NCBI RefSeq assembly: GCF_017347095.1
Contig: NZ_JADPRZ010000015.1
Coordinates: 1-63,517, forward strand
Direction: 5' to 3'
Origin: Sporosarcina sp. E16_8
GTDB taxonomy: Bacteria; Bacillota; Bacilli; Bacillales_A; Planococcaceae
Length of the DNA: 63,517 nucleotides
The notes beneath the pieces were generated by a model. That model saw only the letters and a program-made list of their open reading frames with translations, did not search any database and was not told the DNA's origin. The translations under genes were made by a program, and so were the position numbers. How positions within the stretch are numbered: the stretch's first letter is position 1; each line of letters starts with the position of its first letter. Below, piece after piece: positions 24,792 to 34,205 of the stretch.

Positions 24792-26207
24792 TTATTCTTC
24801 CTCAAGTATACGCTTTATTTCTTTCTTCATATGTTCATCCGACTTCTCTACCCCGTACTTGGACATTGATACCCGATATAACACGAAGCCTAGTAGTGTC
24901 CACACAAGAATGATGATCCACTCGTACGGCCAAATAAGGGCTGACGGCATTCCTGGCATATAAAGAACACAGATTCCGAAAGACATAACTATGGCAATCC
25001 AGCCTATCGTTGTGCCTCCCCGAAGACGATAAGGGCGCTTCATCTGAGGTCGTTTTTTACGGAGAATGACAAACGACAGAGCAACCATTAACCAAGCGAC
25101 AACTAATGCAAGTCCACCTGCATCAACAAGCCAAACCAATGCCGGTCTGCCGAACAATGGCGCCAGTGTTGTTAACACCGCAATTAACAAAATCGCTTTA
25201 TGTGGTGTCTTATACTTTGGATGCAGTTCCCCCAAGGATTTAGGTAGCATTCCTGCCTTAGCAAGCGCATAAATTGCACGACTTCCTCCTACATAGAAGC
25301 CAATCCAACTCGATAATATTCCACCGATTCCACCCAACACAAGGATATTCCCCATCATACGACTGCCGCCAAAAGCTTTAGCCATCGCATCGGCTGTCAC
25401 TAAGCTTGAATTGGACATTTCCGAAGGCGTTAATACGAGCGATACACCGATAATGATAGCAATATACCATGTAATTGCCAGTACGACAGAGAATATTAAT
25501 AATTGGCCTATCCTTTTTCGCGGAAGATTAATCTCTTCCGCGGCTTGTGGAATAACATTAAACCCAACAAACATGAAGGGAGTCATGATTAAAACAATCA
25601 TGATTCCTGCCATTCCATCTTCAAAAAGCGGCTTCATATTTTCAACATTTCCCGCCAACGAGCTACCAGTGACCAACAAAATTCCAGCGATGACAATTAT
25701 CAACGTAAGAATTGACATAATGGCACTCGTAAACTTAATACCATGGTAATTTATACAAGCAATTAGAATAGAACCTATTACACCAACAGCTACCCACGTA
25801 AAGTTGACATCCCAACCTGCAATCGTGTACATATACCCCATACTGTAATTGGGTATTAAATATTCAAAAACAGTCGGAAGGGCAACCGCCTCAAATGCCA
25901 CTACGGATACATACCCAAGGACAATCGCCCACGTCGTTATGAATGAAGCAACCCTTCCCATCGCCGCGTAACTATAAAATAGTTCGCCGCCCGCAAGCGG
26001 TAGAGCAGAAGCTAACTCAGCATACGTAAGCCCAACAAAGATTACGAGAAGCCCTCCAATTAAGAATGCAAGAATTGCTCCCATGGAACCCGCTTCCGTA
26101 ATCCAGAGACCTGCAGTTACCACCCATCCCCAACCGATCATTGCCCCAAAAGCAAGAGCAATAACATCCTTATTCCCCAAAACTTTCAACAATTTTTGAT
26201 CTTCCAC
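24792..26207 (-). CDS. APC-family amino acid permease
   Basis: About 471 residues with 12 probable membrane spans. The first carries FGAMIGWGWVVTAGLWI, the APC substrate-binding glycine segment, followed by GGLLVIFVGLTYAELASALP and GGELFYSYAAMG. GTG at 26207 with GGGGGGAG upstream is preferred to the in-frame ATG nine codons earlier. Between an aminotransferase and a semialdehyde dehydrogenase gene, it most likely imports the omega-amino acid they degrade. Confidence 0.82.
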   Translation of the reverse strand: MEDQKLLKVLGNKDVIALAFGAMIGWGWVVTAGLWITEAGSMGAILAFLIGGLLVIFVGLTYAELASALPLAGGELFYSYAAMGRVASFITTWAIVLGYVSVVAFEAVALPTVFEYLIPNYSMGYMYTIAGWDVNFTWVAVGVIGSILIACINYHGIKFTSAIMSILTLIIVIAGILLVTGSSLAGNVENMKPLFEDGMAGIMIVLIMTPFMFVGFNVIPQAAEEINLPRKRIGQLLIFSVVLAITWYIAIIIGVSLVLTPSEMSNSSLVTADAMAKAFGGSRMMGNILVLGGIGGILSSWIGFYVGGSRAIYALAKAGMLPKSLGELHPKYKTPHKAILLIAVLTTLAPLFGRPALVWLVDAGGLALVVAWLMVALSFVILRKKRPQMKRPYRLRGGTTIGWIAIVMSFGICVLYMPGMPSALIWPYEWIIILVWTLLGFVLYRVSMSKYGVEKSDEHMKKEIKRILEEE

Positions 26208-26302
26208 TTGTTCTCCCCCCAAATCAAAGACCATTCTTTTCGTGGATACTAGTAATATAAAGTCTTCATTGAATAGTGAGAGCTTGTTTCTTTAGATGCA
26301 TA

Positions 26303-27655
26303 TCAAACATTTGATAATTGACTTGCCAACCCCTGCTGAACAGCAAGTACAGAATCTCGTAGTTTTTCAAGGAGTGTGGTGATTTGCTCTTTCGTAATTG
26401 TTAGAGGCGGTGAAAAACAGACAATATCCGTACCGTCGTACGTAACAGCTCGGCAAATTACGCCTCTTGCATGTAAAGCTTCGATCACCTTCGCCGCTAC
26501 TTTCAAATCGGGTGAGAAACGTTCATTTGTTTCAGGATCCTGAACAAACTCCATCGCACCTAGAAGCCCCATCGCCCGGACATCTCCTACGATTGTCAAT
26601 TCATCTTTAATTTCCTTGAAACCTTTTAATAGTTCTTCACCCATTTTTCTAGCATTTTCAACCAATCCCTCAGTTTCTACAATCTCGATATTTTTCAACG
26701 CAACAGCCGCTCCAGTTGGATGTCCACTATACGTAAAGCCGTGGAACAATACACCATGCGACTTATCCTTTAGCACGTCATGAATTTTATCCGATACAAT
26801 GACACCACCTAGTGGGAAATACCCGCTCGTTACTCCCTTAGCGAACGTGATCATGTCTGGTTCAACATTCCAGTTTTCAATTCCGAACATTTTCCCCGTA
26901 CGCCCAAAACCGGTAATCACTTCATCGGCAATAAACATAATTCCATATTCATCACAAAGTTTACGCACTTCCTGAAAATAATCGCTTGGTGGGATAAGAA
27001 CTCCGCCTGCCCCTTGAACCGGCTCAACTAGAAATGCTGCAATCGTCTCTGGTCCTTCTGCCTCAATCACTGCTCGGACCGATGCAATCGACTCGCTCGT
27101 CCCTATTTCGTAAGGCGTTTTCGCATGAGCAAAGCCTGTCTCCATATGTCCCGCCATATCCCAAAATTGTGGGATCCCGGTAGCACTCGTCGCACCTACA
27201 GCAACTCCATGGTACCCACGTTTAAGCGATATAATTTTATTCCGCTCAGGTTGTCCTTGGATAATCCAATAATGACGGACCAATTTAATGGCCGAATCAT
27301 TTGACTCTGACCCTCCAGATGTAAAGAATACTGCATTTAAACTTGGTGGAGCGAGATCAGCTATTTTTTTCGCCAAACGGATAGCCGGTTCATGACTGAA
27401 CGTTGAAAAAGTGGAGCTAAAAGCTAACTTCTCCATTTGCTCCTTTGCCACTTCCGCCAACTCTGTTCGGCCATGTCCAATATTGACATTCCATAAAGAC
27501 GACATGCCGTCAATGAACACATTCCCATCACTATCTGTTAAATAAATACCATTCCCTTTTTCAATAATTAGTTTCGGCCCATTTTCTTGTTGCTCTTTAA
27601 TGGATGATGTCGGATGAATAAAATGCTTCTTGTCCCATTCGATTAATTCTTTCAT
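26303..27655 (-). CDS. Class III pyridoxal-phosphate aminotransferase (omega-amino acid)
   Basis: A 450-residue class III aminotransferase: FTSGGSESNDSAIKL phosphate-binding region, RGYHGVAVGATSATG, EPVQGAGG, DEVITGFGRTG and the Schiff-base Lys in TFAKGVTSGYFPLGG. Family members move amino groups from GABA, beta-alanine, 5-aminovalerate or diamines to pyruvate or 2-oxoglutarate. The neighbouring semialdehyde dehydrogenase, CoA-transferase and glutaryl-CoA dehydrogenase-like genes favour a C5 substrate. GGGGAGGAATTATT supports the start. It is the first gene of the cluster, downstream of a cre site. Confidence 0.85.
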   Translation of the reverse strand: MKELIEWDKKHFIHPTSSIKEQQENGPKLIIEKGNGIYLTDSDGNVFIDGMSSLWNVNIGHGRTELAEVAKEQMEKLAFSSTFSTFSHEPAIRLAKKIADLAPPSLNAVFFTSGGSESNDSAIKLVRHYWIIQGQPERNKIISLKRGYHGVAVGATSATGIPQFWDMAGHMETGFAHAKTPYEIGTSESIASVRAVIEAEGPETIAAFLVEPVQGAGGVLIPPSDYFQEVRKLCDEYGIMFIADEVITGFGRTGKMFGIENWNVEPDMITFAKGVTSGYFPLGGVIVSDKIHDVLKDKSHGVLFHGFTYSGHPTGAAVALKNIEIVETEGLVENARKMGEELLKGFKEIKDELTIVGDVRAMGLLGAMEFVQDPETNERFSPDLKVAAKVIEALHARGVICRAVTYDGTDIVCFSPPLTITKEQITTLLEKLRDSVLAVQQGLASQLSNV

Positions 27656-27834
27656 AATAATTCCTCCCCAATTCGACTATTTTTTAAAATCTCAAATACA
27701 GATACTGAACAGATACGTTAGGTATTATCACTGACTACTTTCGCATACTATTTCTAAAATGATAAGATAGTAGACCGAATAAACAGTGTATTATTCACGA
27801 ATTAAAAGTAGAACCAAAAACAAGTCATTCAATT

Positions 27835-27848
27835 TGAAAGCGCTCACA
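27835..27848. promoter_or_regulatory. cre site (CcpA operator) upstream of the aminotransferase
   Basis: TGAAAGCGCTCACA fits the consensus TGWNANCGNTNWCA at every fixed position. It lies about 180 bases before the aminotransferase start, between that gene and an upstream terminator hairpin, so glucose repression of the cluster is expected. Confidence 0.7.
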
Positions 27849-27861
27849 CTTCAAATAAAAA

Positions 27862-27918
27862 GAGCCAATTATAAAGACAAGGGATTAAATGATGAAATCC
27901 CGTCTGTATAACTGGCTC
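27862..27918 (-). terminator. Two-part hairpin terminator upstream of the aminotransferase operon
   Basis: Minus strand: GAGCCAGTTATA...TATAATTGGCTC encloses ACGGGATTT...AATCCCTTGT, followed by TTTTTATTT. It either insulates the operon from upstream transcription or belongs to a leader. No minus-strand gene ends nearby; the DinB-like gene stops about 340 bases upstream. Confidence 0.65.
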
Positions 27919-28061
27919 CTATCTAGTTATAGCTCCATTTTTGCAATAGAGTCTGCTAGACTTGGCAGTTAATTATTGTTTATGTCAGTTAATATAACAA
28001 CCATGGATCTATATGTCAATGGTTTACCGAAGGTTCTGAATATATATCTTTATAATACTAC

Positions 28062-28195
28062 CGTTGAATCCAAAGCAAGCTGTTACCACAATTTAAAAGG
28101 CTTAAATTGCGTCAATAACTGGCACCGGTGTAGTAACCCACCCCAACGTAGGCCCCTTACAGGGCTAGCCGAAGCGGTATTCAATGGAATCATGC
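28062..28195 (+). repeat. Family A repeat, diverged copy (A3)
   Basis: Begins CCGTTGAATCCAAAGC and ends GGGCTAGCCGAAGCGG, then TATTCAATGGAATCATG: inverted arms like those of A1 with a changed centre that includes GGCACCGGTG. It lies in the 600-base gap before the aminotransferase; no gene seen there. Confidence 0.5.
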
Positions 28196-28255
28196 ATTCT
28201 ATTCATATAGATTATTATCTAAATGTAATTCCCGTTTCTGCAAAGGTATTCCCTA

Positions 28256-28747
28256 TTATTTATCCATTTCAATTGTTTTTTTCAATTGTTTTAAGTGACG
28301 TTTTTCATGTAATCCGACAAAAGGAAACCACTGAATCAATGGCACTTGGCCAAATATCGGGTGTTTAAATGATTTTTCACGAAGTACTTCTTTTGTGCTT
28401 GATTCATATACATCTAATAAAAAGAGGCGCGAATCATAAAGTGCGTTTTTCATCTCTATTATTGATTTGTACTCTTTCGTTGGTGCAGTATAGCCTGGTG
28501 CTTCCACTTTTATCAAGCGGATTGTGGAAAGTGCAATTGGTTTTTTAATGGATTTCGGGCTATCAGGATTTTTTAGTTCTTGGGCTATATTAGTCGCAAT
28601 CACTGTCTCCATTCGGACAAGATGTTCGAATATTTGTTTTGGAGACCATCCGCCATTTGAAGGTATTCTGTTAAACTGCTCATCTGTTAATTCTTCAATT
28701 GATTGATATAGTTCTTTTCGGATGACAGTGTTTTTTCCTAAATTCAT
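28256..28747 (-). CDS. DinB-like four-helix protein
   Basis: A 163-residue DinB/YfiT-type protein: GGWSPKQIFEHLVRMETVIA (first metal-ligand His) and PFVGLHEKRHLKQLKKTIE (second His pair at the C-terminus), the usual three-His site of this superfamily. Such proteins are putative metal-dependent thiol transferases or nuclease-like factors; the exact activity is unknown. AAAGGAGATATTTAC precedes the ATG. Monocistronic. Confidence 0.75.
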   Translation of the reverse strand: MNLGKNTVIRKELYQSIEELTDEQFNRIPSNGGWSPKQIFEHLVRMETVIATNIAQELKNPDSPKSIKKPIALSTIRLIKVEAPGYTAPTKEYKSIIEMKNALYDSRLFLLDVYESSTKEVLREKSFKHPIFGQVPLIQWFPFVGLHEKRHLKQLKKTIEMDK

Positions 28748-29002
28748 GTAAATATCTCCTTTGATAACCCAAAAAATATTTTCCGTTGTTATTTGTTAGT
28801 AGTGTAGTACGTTACACATGAAGTTTCAGTTAATAGTGCAGGCAACTAACTTGGTCATCGTTTTGTTTCTTTACCTACACTAGTAGTTTTCTTCTTTATT
28901 CGCAAGTGATTTATTAAAAAAACCCCTAATTTATGGCGATTTTAAATCATTTTAGACGAGAATGCTTGTCAGTTCATTCTTATAGTCATCGTTGGTAAGT
29001 TT

Positions 29003-29770
29003 TTAATTCTTTTCAGAATTCGCGAACCAGTATGCCGCTCCAATAAACACAGCCCCACCAATAATATTTCCGATCGTTACGGGTACTAAGTTTGCCACCA
29101 ACCCAGCCAATGAAACAGTGTCCGGATGAGGGACCATCAAAGAGAGGGATAGCAAGGTCATGTTGGCAATACTATGCTCAAAACCCGAGGTGATAAATGC
29201 AAATAAGCACCAAAATATTATAATCAATTTTGCTGTTTCTTCCTTAAGTTTATATGCGCACCAAACAGCTAGGCAGACGAGTATATTGCAAAGAATCCCA
29301 CGCATAACTAACTCTACGAACGGCGTATTCATCTTGGCGCTTGCCGCCGTATTGATATAGTCCGCTGTTCCACCAATGGCCAGACCCGAATAAACAAATA
29401 GGGCCGCAACGAGAATAGACCCAGCAAAGTTACCCACATAGCTGAATGTCCAAATTTGTATGGTTTCATACCAAGTCGTTTTCTTAGTCAATGTACCAAT
29501 CGTCATAATCATATTATTACTGGTAAAAAGATCGGCTCCCGCCATTAACACCAAACTTAACGCAATCCCAAATGTAACTCCCATAATAATTTTCGTTCCC
29601 GCAAAGCCAGTTGGTCCAAGCAAGCCACCAATCGTAAAAATAAGTATAATCCCAAATCCAACGAAAACCCCTGCCATCATTGTCAATGTGAGGTATCTAC
29701 CTTTACTCGTATGTAATTGATTCACCTTCGAAATTGCTGTATCACCCAACACGGCGATTGTTGCTTTCAT
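29003..29770 (-). CDS. Formate/nitrite transporter (FNT) family channel
   Basis: A 255-residue membrane protein with six spans. FNT signatures: GADLFTSNNMIM, WTFSYVGNFAGSILVAALF and GILCNILVCLAVWCA, plus a late GFEHSIANMT with the central-gate histidine. It conducts small monovalent anions (nitrite, formate) across the cell membrane. No nitrite reductase or formate lyase gene is near, so the substrate is open. GGAGGG precedes the ATG. The 290 bases downstream of 29770 show nothing clear. Confidence 0.85.
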   Translation of the reverse strand: MKATIAVLGDTAISKVNQLHTSKGRYLTLTMMAGVFVGFGIILIFTIGGLLGPTGFAGTKIIMGVTFGIALSLVLMAGADLFTSNNMIMTIGTLTKKTTWYETIQIWTFSYVGNFAGSILVAALFVYSGLAIGGTADYINTAASAKMNTPFVELVMRGILCNILVCLAVWCAYKLKEETAKLIIIFWCLFAFITSGFEHSIANMTLLSLSLMVPHPDTVSLAGLVANLVPVTIGNIIGGAVFIGAAYWFANSEKN

Positions 29771-30062
29771 CTCTTTTCCCTCCGACTAACATATATCTAG
29801 TTGTGATTTTGGATATCAAGCATTCTTTACTAATCCAAGTATGTATTCTTTCATTAATGACTATACTACTAATCGTACAATCGTGGTACTTTCGGCGGGA
29901 TAAATGAATAGAGTAATTTTAATAATCCACTTAGCTCTTCTCATTCCCGAAACCCTTGATTTGGTATGTACATTTTCACTAAATAGAGGATTAAAAGACA
30001 CAATATAAAAACGTGAAATACATTACTTTTTATTTCAGTAATGCACCAGATTAGTTCAAAAA

Positions 30063-30503
30063 CTAAATATCAGAACGCAGATTAATTCTTACGATTAATT
30101 CAATAATTGGTGTTGTAAATGTTTCTGGAATCATCGGTGAAGGTAAATTTCCTGTATGATTTGTCATACCGAAGGAAGCTTCCTCTACAACAACCCAATC
30201 TAATTCTTTGATACCTTGAATCTCACCGATAAAATGATAATCTGCTACATAATAATAGGTTCCATCTTTATTTTCACTAGCCCTCCAAACTTCTGCTTCT
30301 TTTCTCGGATCAATGCCAAACTGTTCGAAGAAACGTTGAATAGCTGGTGATGTATGAACAATCGCCTTTGTATAATAACTGCAATCCTCACATCCACAAT
30401 GGGCTTTATCAGAAATGAGCGGAAGAGGTTCATATAACTCTTTCGTTTTCTGAACTTCCACTTTGATAATATTTCCATTTATATTAAATTGTCTCATTTC
30501 CAC
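30063..30503 (-). CDS. Hypothetical protein with CxCxxC motif
   Basis: A 146-residue soluble protein, not recognised. It has HCGCEDCSYYTKA near residue 36, suggesting a metal or disulfide site, and an ordered C-terminal half (YYYVADYHFIGEIQGI...). GTG at 30503 follows GGGGAGAGAAA; ATG two codons later is also possible. No operon partner. Confidence 0.55.
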   Translation of the reverse strand: MEMRQFNINGNIIKVEVQKTKELYEPLPLISDKAHCGCEDCSYYTKAIVHTSPAIQRFFEQFGIDPRKEAEVWRASENKDGTYYYVADYHFIGEIQGIKELDWVVVEEASFGMTNHTGNLPSPMIPETFTTPIIELIVRINLRSDI

Positions 30504-30578
30504 TTTCTCTCCCCTCGTATATTAAACTATTATGCACACTAGCCATACATGTAGCGCAAAATTAGCACTACAACTCAG

Positions 30579-30941
30579 AGGATGAAAATGTGTACAGAAC
30601 GAATATTGGTTATTATGTCTTTCCCTTCAAATTCAGGCGAAAGCCATTATCCAAAGTCTGTCTTCTTTCCTTTCCAATCTGTTTCAGGAAAAGCTACCTT
30701 CCCTACAAGTTTTCCTTTAAAGAAGATTCCAGCATTTAATGCAGTATTGGATATGTATTCTTCCCCGTTTTTCAATTGAATTCAGAAAATCTTAAACAGT
30801 CTTTTTGCTGTCAAAACACGGAAGCCATTCTCTCAAATAAACACGATTTTTTCTACAATATCAAATAGTTCAGTAGCATTATGCTGTGTTAATAATTTTA
30901 GTGTAAGATCCTCATCAACATTATTATAAAACTTTAGTTTC
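30579..30941 (-). pseudogene. Decayed GNAT acetyltransferase (RimL/YdaF-like)
   Basis: Minus-strand translation across frames gives LTLKLLTQHNATELFDIVE, then after a one-base deletion NRVYLREWLPCFDSKKT, then after an in-frame stop NTALNAGIFFKGKLVGKVA and WKGKKTDFG-stop-WLSPEFEGKDIIT. Order and spacing follow the ribosomal-protein N-acetyltransferase YdaF/RimL pattern. At least one frameshift, two in-frame stops and loss of the C-terminus show an inactive remnant. No other gene is visible between 30504 and 31165. Confidence 0.65.
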
Positions 30942-31165
30942 CCCCCTCTGTACTTGCTCTCTTTAGTAAAGCATCTTCCCTCCTCCTTTGACTCTTATTG
31001 ATCTAACCTCCAGTTAATTCAATAAGAAATAAGAGCTGCATTAGCTACTTGATGATCCTTCACTAAAGTCCTCGTTACTTTAAGTACAATTCCACGCAAA
31101 TTGTTGTATACATTGAAATCAAATACAGCAATAAGGTTCTAGAACCAGAGCCTTTTTAGTTTGAT

Positions 31166-31939
31166 TTATCTTTTAAATCCACCTTCTGAATGAATAATCT
31201 GACCTGTAATCCAATTTGCTTCATCACTCACTAGAAATTTTATCGTTTTTGCAACATCTTTCGGTTCACCTATTCTACCAAAAGGAAACATCGGTGTTAA
31301 TTCACTTTTTATTTCCTCTGTCATCCACCCTGTATCAGTTGGACCTGGATTTATTGCATTGACCGTTATTCCTAAAGGGGCTAGTTCAGCCGACAAAGTG
31401 ATTGTTAAAGCATCCACTGCTCCCTTTGTTGTCGCATATGCTAATTCACCAGGCATCGGTCCTTGAAATTGACCTGAAGTAATATTGACTATCCTTCCAC
31501 CAGATTTCTTATCAAACTTTTGAGCAAATTTACTACTTAATAGTGTCGTTGCACGAACATTTACCATGTAATGTTTATCTAATTCTTCGACAGTTATAGT
31601 AGAAAAATTATTGTTTGTTGAGTATGCTGCGTTATTTATCAAGACATCAGGATAGCCAAGTTGTTCAGAAACTCTACTTAATAGTTGTTCAGGTGCATCC
31701 CATAGAGTTAAATCCAACTCCATAGATGATACCTTAACACCTGTTTTTATTAATTCTTCTTTTAATTTCAGTGGCTCATTTAAATCAATGCTCCAAGGCA
31801 TTTTTTTATCATACTCCGTCCAATAGGTAAAAAATATATGATAACCCGCTCCAGCTAACTCCTTGCAAATGGCCGCTCCAATCCCTTTCAGACGGCTTGC
31901 ACCCGTAATAACAGCAATCTTTCCTTTTAACTGGTTCAT
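31166..31939 (-). CDS. SDR-family oxidoreductase
   Basis: A 257-residue short-chain dehydrogenase: TGASRLKGIGAAI (cofactor loop with a two-residue insertion relative to TGASxGIG), NNAAYSTNNN, catalytic NITSGQFQGP and YATTK, and a SEGGF end. Start at 31939 after GGAGG. Substrate unknown; 3-oxoacyl reductase-like. The neighbours are decayed or unrelated, so it is probably monocistronic. Confidence 0.8.
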   Translation of the reverse strand: MNQLKGKIAVITGASRLKGIGAAICKELAGAGYHIFFTYWTEYDKKMPWSIDLNEPLKLKEELIKTGVKVSSMELDLTLWDAPEQLLSRVSEQLGYPDVLINNAAYSTNNNFSTITVEELDKHYMVNVRATTLLSSKFAQKFDKKSGGRIVNITSGQFQGPMPGELAYATTKGAVDALTITLSAELAPLGITVNAINPGPTDTGWMTEEIKSELTPMFPFGRIGEPKDVAKTIKFLVSDEANWITGQIIHSEGGFKR

Positions 31940-32300
31940 TAAAACATTCCTCCATATCAAAAGTAAATATAAAATAAATCTTAATACTTTATTAATCTGC
32001 CCGTCAGAAAAAATGCGACTCTACTTGTTGTAGAAACACACCCAAAACGAGTAGCACTTATGGGAGATTAAATCCTACCCTGATTATTGCACCTGTCTTG
32101 CCTATAATTTCTGAAAGATGGAGCTGTTTCTTGATTTACCTATCAATACAACATTATCATTCTCAAGGCTCAGCCTTTTTTTAAAAAACCTTTTTCTTAG
32201 TTCCTTTGTTATGCGCTACTATCAATTATAAGAGTTTCTTCCATGGGAATTGACACCTACCGTGGCCAAAAAAACCTCTGATTTCTTATTAGGTAAATCA

Positions 32301-32405
32301 TTACATCATATTTGGAATAAATACTTTCATAAACAGGAAGTAGCCTAGAGCACCGATGACTAATCAAATGAGGATTACTATAATCGGTAAAAATTTAGTT
32401 TTCAT
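32301..32405 (-). pseudogene. Short membrane peptide with in-frame stop
   Basis: MKTKFLPIIVILI, then TGA, then LVIGALGYFLFMKVFIPNMM and TAA. The two halves together make one ordinary transmembrane segment, so a stop has probably broken a small membrane protein. The rest of 31961-32499 shows nothing else convincing. Confidence 0.3.
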
Positions 32406-32499
32406 GTCCCCACACTTCCCTAAATTTTAACAGGAAGGGTTCTGGATTGATACTCTATTGCGCCTATTCAAGTAATTCACCCCATTATTTCAAAAGAGT

Positions 32500-32865
32500 T
32501 TAATTTTTATTAACAAACTCGTTAACCTCTTTTATTGAACTACTTGAGAGTGAGTAAATAGTATGAGTGTCTTTTGTATTCATAATTGTTCCATTATCTA
32601 CTGTACTCCAAAGAAAGTATGAATCTTCACCAAGACTGAATTGATACTGGGGATTGGCCATATTAACAATACCTGGTTGCTTGGTTGAATCCCTCACTGC
32701 CGTATTGAATGTAGCAATTTCATTTTTTCCTTTCAAATCTAGATGTTCCATTTTTAATCCCGAGTTACTTTTCCCCACAGGACTGCTTGTTTCAATTTGT
32801 TCTTTTTGAGAACAACCTACTAATAAAAGCCCAATTATAATAAATAGAATTGATAATTTCTTCAT
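32500..32865 (-). CDS. Small lipoprotein, unknown function
   Basis: A 121-residue protein with a lipoprotein signal (MKKLSILFIIIGLLLVGCSQ; cleavage before Cys 18). The mature part is hydrophilic with QYQFSLGEDSYFLW and THTIYSLSSSSI strands, resembling small Bacillus lipoproteins of the YhfM type. AAAGGGGG precedes the ATG. It should be anchored to the outer face of the membrane. Confidence 0.7.
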   Translation of the reverse strand: MKKLSILFIIIGLLLVGCSQKEQIETSSPVGKSNSGLKMEHLDLKGKNEIATFNTAVRDSTKQPGIVNMANPQYQFSLGEDSYFLWSTVDNGTIMNTKDTHTIYSLSSSSIKEVNEFVNKN

Positions 32866-33059
32866 ATTGTCCCCCTTTCTACCAATGGACGTACATTGCT
32901 TCGGAAAAGTTACATAAATTCTAAGAATTAACCAAAAAATCGACTTGGCAAAATAACAATGACTGTGGTGTATACTAAACTTAACCCAAAAACAAAAACT
33001 GTTTTACTTCTTATAAAGCTGAACTACAAATAACAAGAAATCATTTGAGGTGTCTATCT

Positions 33060-33992
33060 GTGAAAAAAATGCGCTATGAAAATACGGATAAAAATGCATC
33101 ACTTGCTACGTTTAAAGATTTACTGCAGTGGCGAAAAGAACGAAAAGGCAAACAGAAAGATTTATCGTTCCAAGTGCCGTTGGTAGATAAAACGGAGGCA
33201 GTGTTCTTGCAATCAAACCGTACAATTCCGACTATCACCTGGATTGGCCATTCCACCTATTTAATCCAACTAAATGGACTAAACATCCTAACAGATCCAG
33301 TTTGGGCAAATCGCCTTGGTACGGATAAACGACTCACCCCCCCAGGTCTGCCAATTGCGGAATTACCTCCAATCGACATTGTCTTAATTTCACATAGCCA
33401 TTATGACCACCTGAGCTACGGTTCTATTAAAAGACTAAAAGGTAATCCAACCTTTTTTGTGCCTATAGGACTTGGGAACTGGTTTAAAAGAAAAGGATTA
33501 AATAAAACTGTGGAATTTAACTGGTGGGACGAGCATCAAATGAGCGGATTAACGATTGCTTTTGTTCCAGCTCAGCACTGGACAAAAAGAACGCTTACAG
33601 ATACAAATCACTCACACTGGGGCGGATGGATTATCCAGCATTTAAACCAAACACTCTATTTCGTGGGAGACAGTGGCTATTTCGAAGGCTTTCGCACTAT
33701 CGGGGAGAAGTATGCAATTGATTATTGCTTGATGCCGATTGGCGCATATGAGCCTGAATGGTTCATGGCTGCCCAACACGTCAGTCCAGAAGATGCTGTC
33801 AAAGCTTTCATCGATACGCGGTCCAAGGTGATGATTCCAATGCATTACGGCGCTTATCGGTTGGCCGACGATACCCCAAAAGAAGCACTTGATCGATTAC
33901 AGGCTGAATGGGAGTCTAAAAAGTTAGATGGCAAGAAGTTAACTGTTATGAAAATAGGGGAAACCATTCAGATGGAGACTCCAACTACTTGA
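33060..33992 (+). CDS. Metallo-beta-lactamase-fold hydrolase, NAPE-PLD/UlaG-like
   Basis: About 310 residues. Metal-ligand motifs WIGHSTYLIQ, ILTDPVW, SHSHYDHLS (HxHxDH), PAQHWTKR, GDSGYF and PMHYGAY occur in the order typical of NAPE-phospholipase-D-like proteins. GTG at 33060 follows GAGGTG; an in-frame codon five positions upstream lies inside that site. Substrate unknown. It has its own terminator. Confidence 0.8.
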   Translation: MKKMRYENTDKNASLATFKDLLQWRKERKGKQKDLSFQVPLVDKTEAVFLQSNRTIPTITWIGHSTYLIQLNGLNILTDPVWANRLGTDKRLTPPGLPIAELPPIDIVLISHSHYDHLSYGSIKRLKGNPTFFVPIGLGNWFKRKGLNKTVEFNWWDEHQMSGLTIAFVPAQHWTKRTLTDTNHSHWGGWIIQHLNQTLYFVGDSGYFEGFRTIGEKYAIDYCLMPIGAYEPEWFMAAQHVSPEDAVKAFIDTRSKVMIPMHYGAYRLADDTPKEALDRLQAEWESKKLDGKKLTVMKIGETIQMETPTT

Positions 33993-33996
33993 GCTA

Positions 33997-34038
33997 AAAA
34001 GAGCGAACTCCCTATACTATCAAGGGGTTCGCTCTTTA
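33997..34038 (+). terminator. Terminator after the metallo-hydrolase gene
   Basis: AAAGAGCGAAC-T-CCCT pairs with AGGGG-TTCGCTCTTT five bases after the stop; the paired A/T ends make it potentially bidirectional. Confidence 0.75.
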
Positions 34039-34205
34039 ACATAGACAACTATTAAATTTCAATTTCGAAATTATTCTCGTAGTATCTCCGTTAAAAGCTC
34101 TTTTATGATTTTGAGTTCTTAAGCTAAAATTCAGGTAGCAGTTTAGCTGATGATATGTCGTAATTTTCTCTATTCAAAGCTACCTTTTCCAACAGACAGC
34201 AGACA

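Noticed and set aside
27656..27960. Sigma-54 promoter before the aminotransferase
   Set aside because: TTGGCTC occurs, but no GC at the -12 position follows at the right spacing.
27976..28368. Plus-strand open frame of 130 codons
   Set aside because: It runs through repeat A3 and antisense to the DinB-like gene, with no ribosome site and no protein-like pattern.
30582..30779. Plus-strand open frame of 65 codons
   Set aside because: It is antisense to the acetyltransferase remnant, whose own translation is recognisable.
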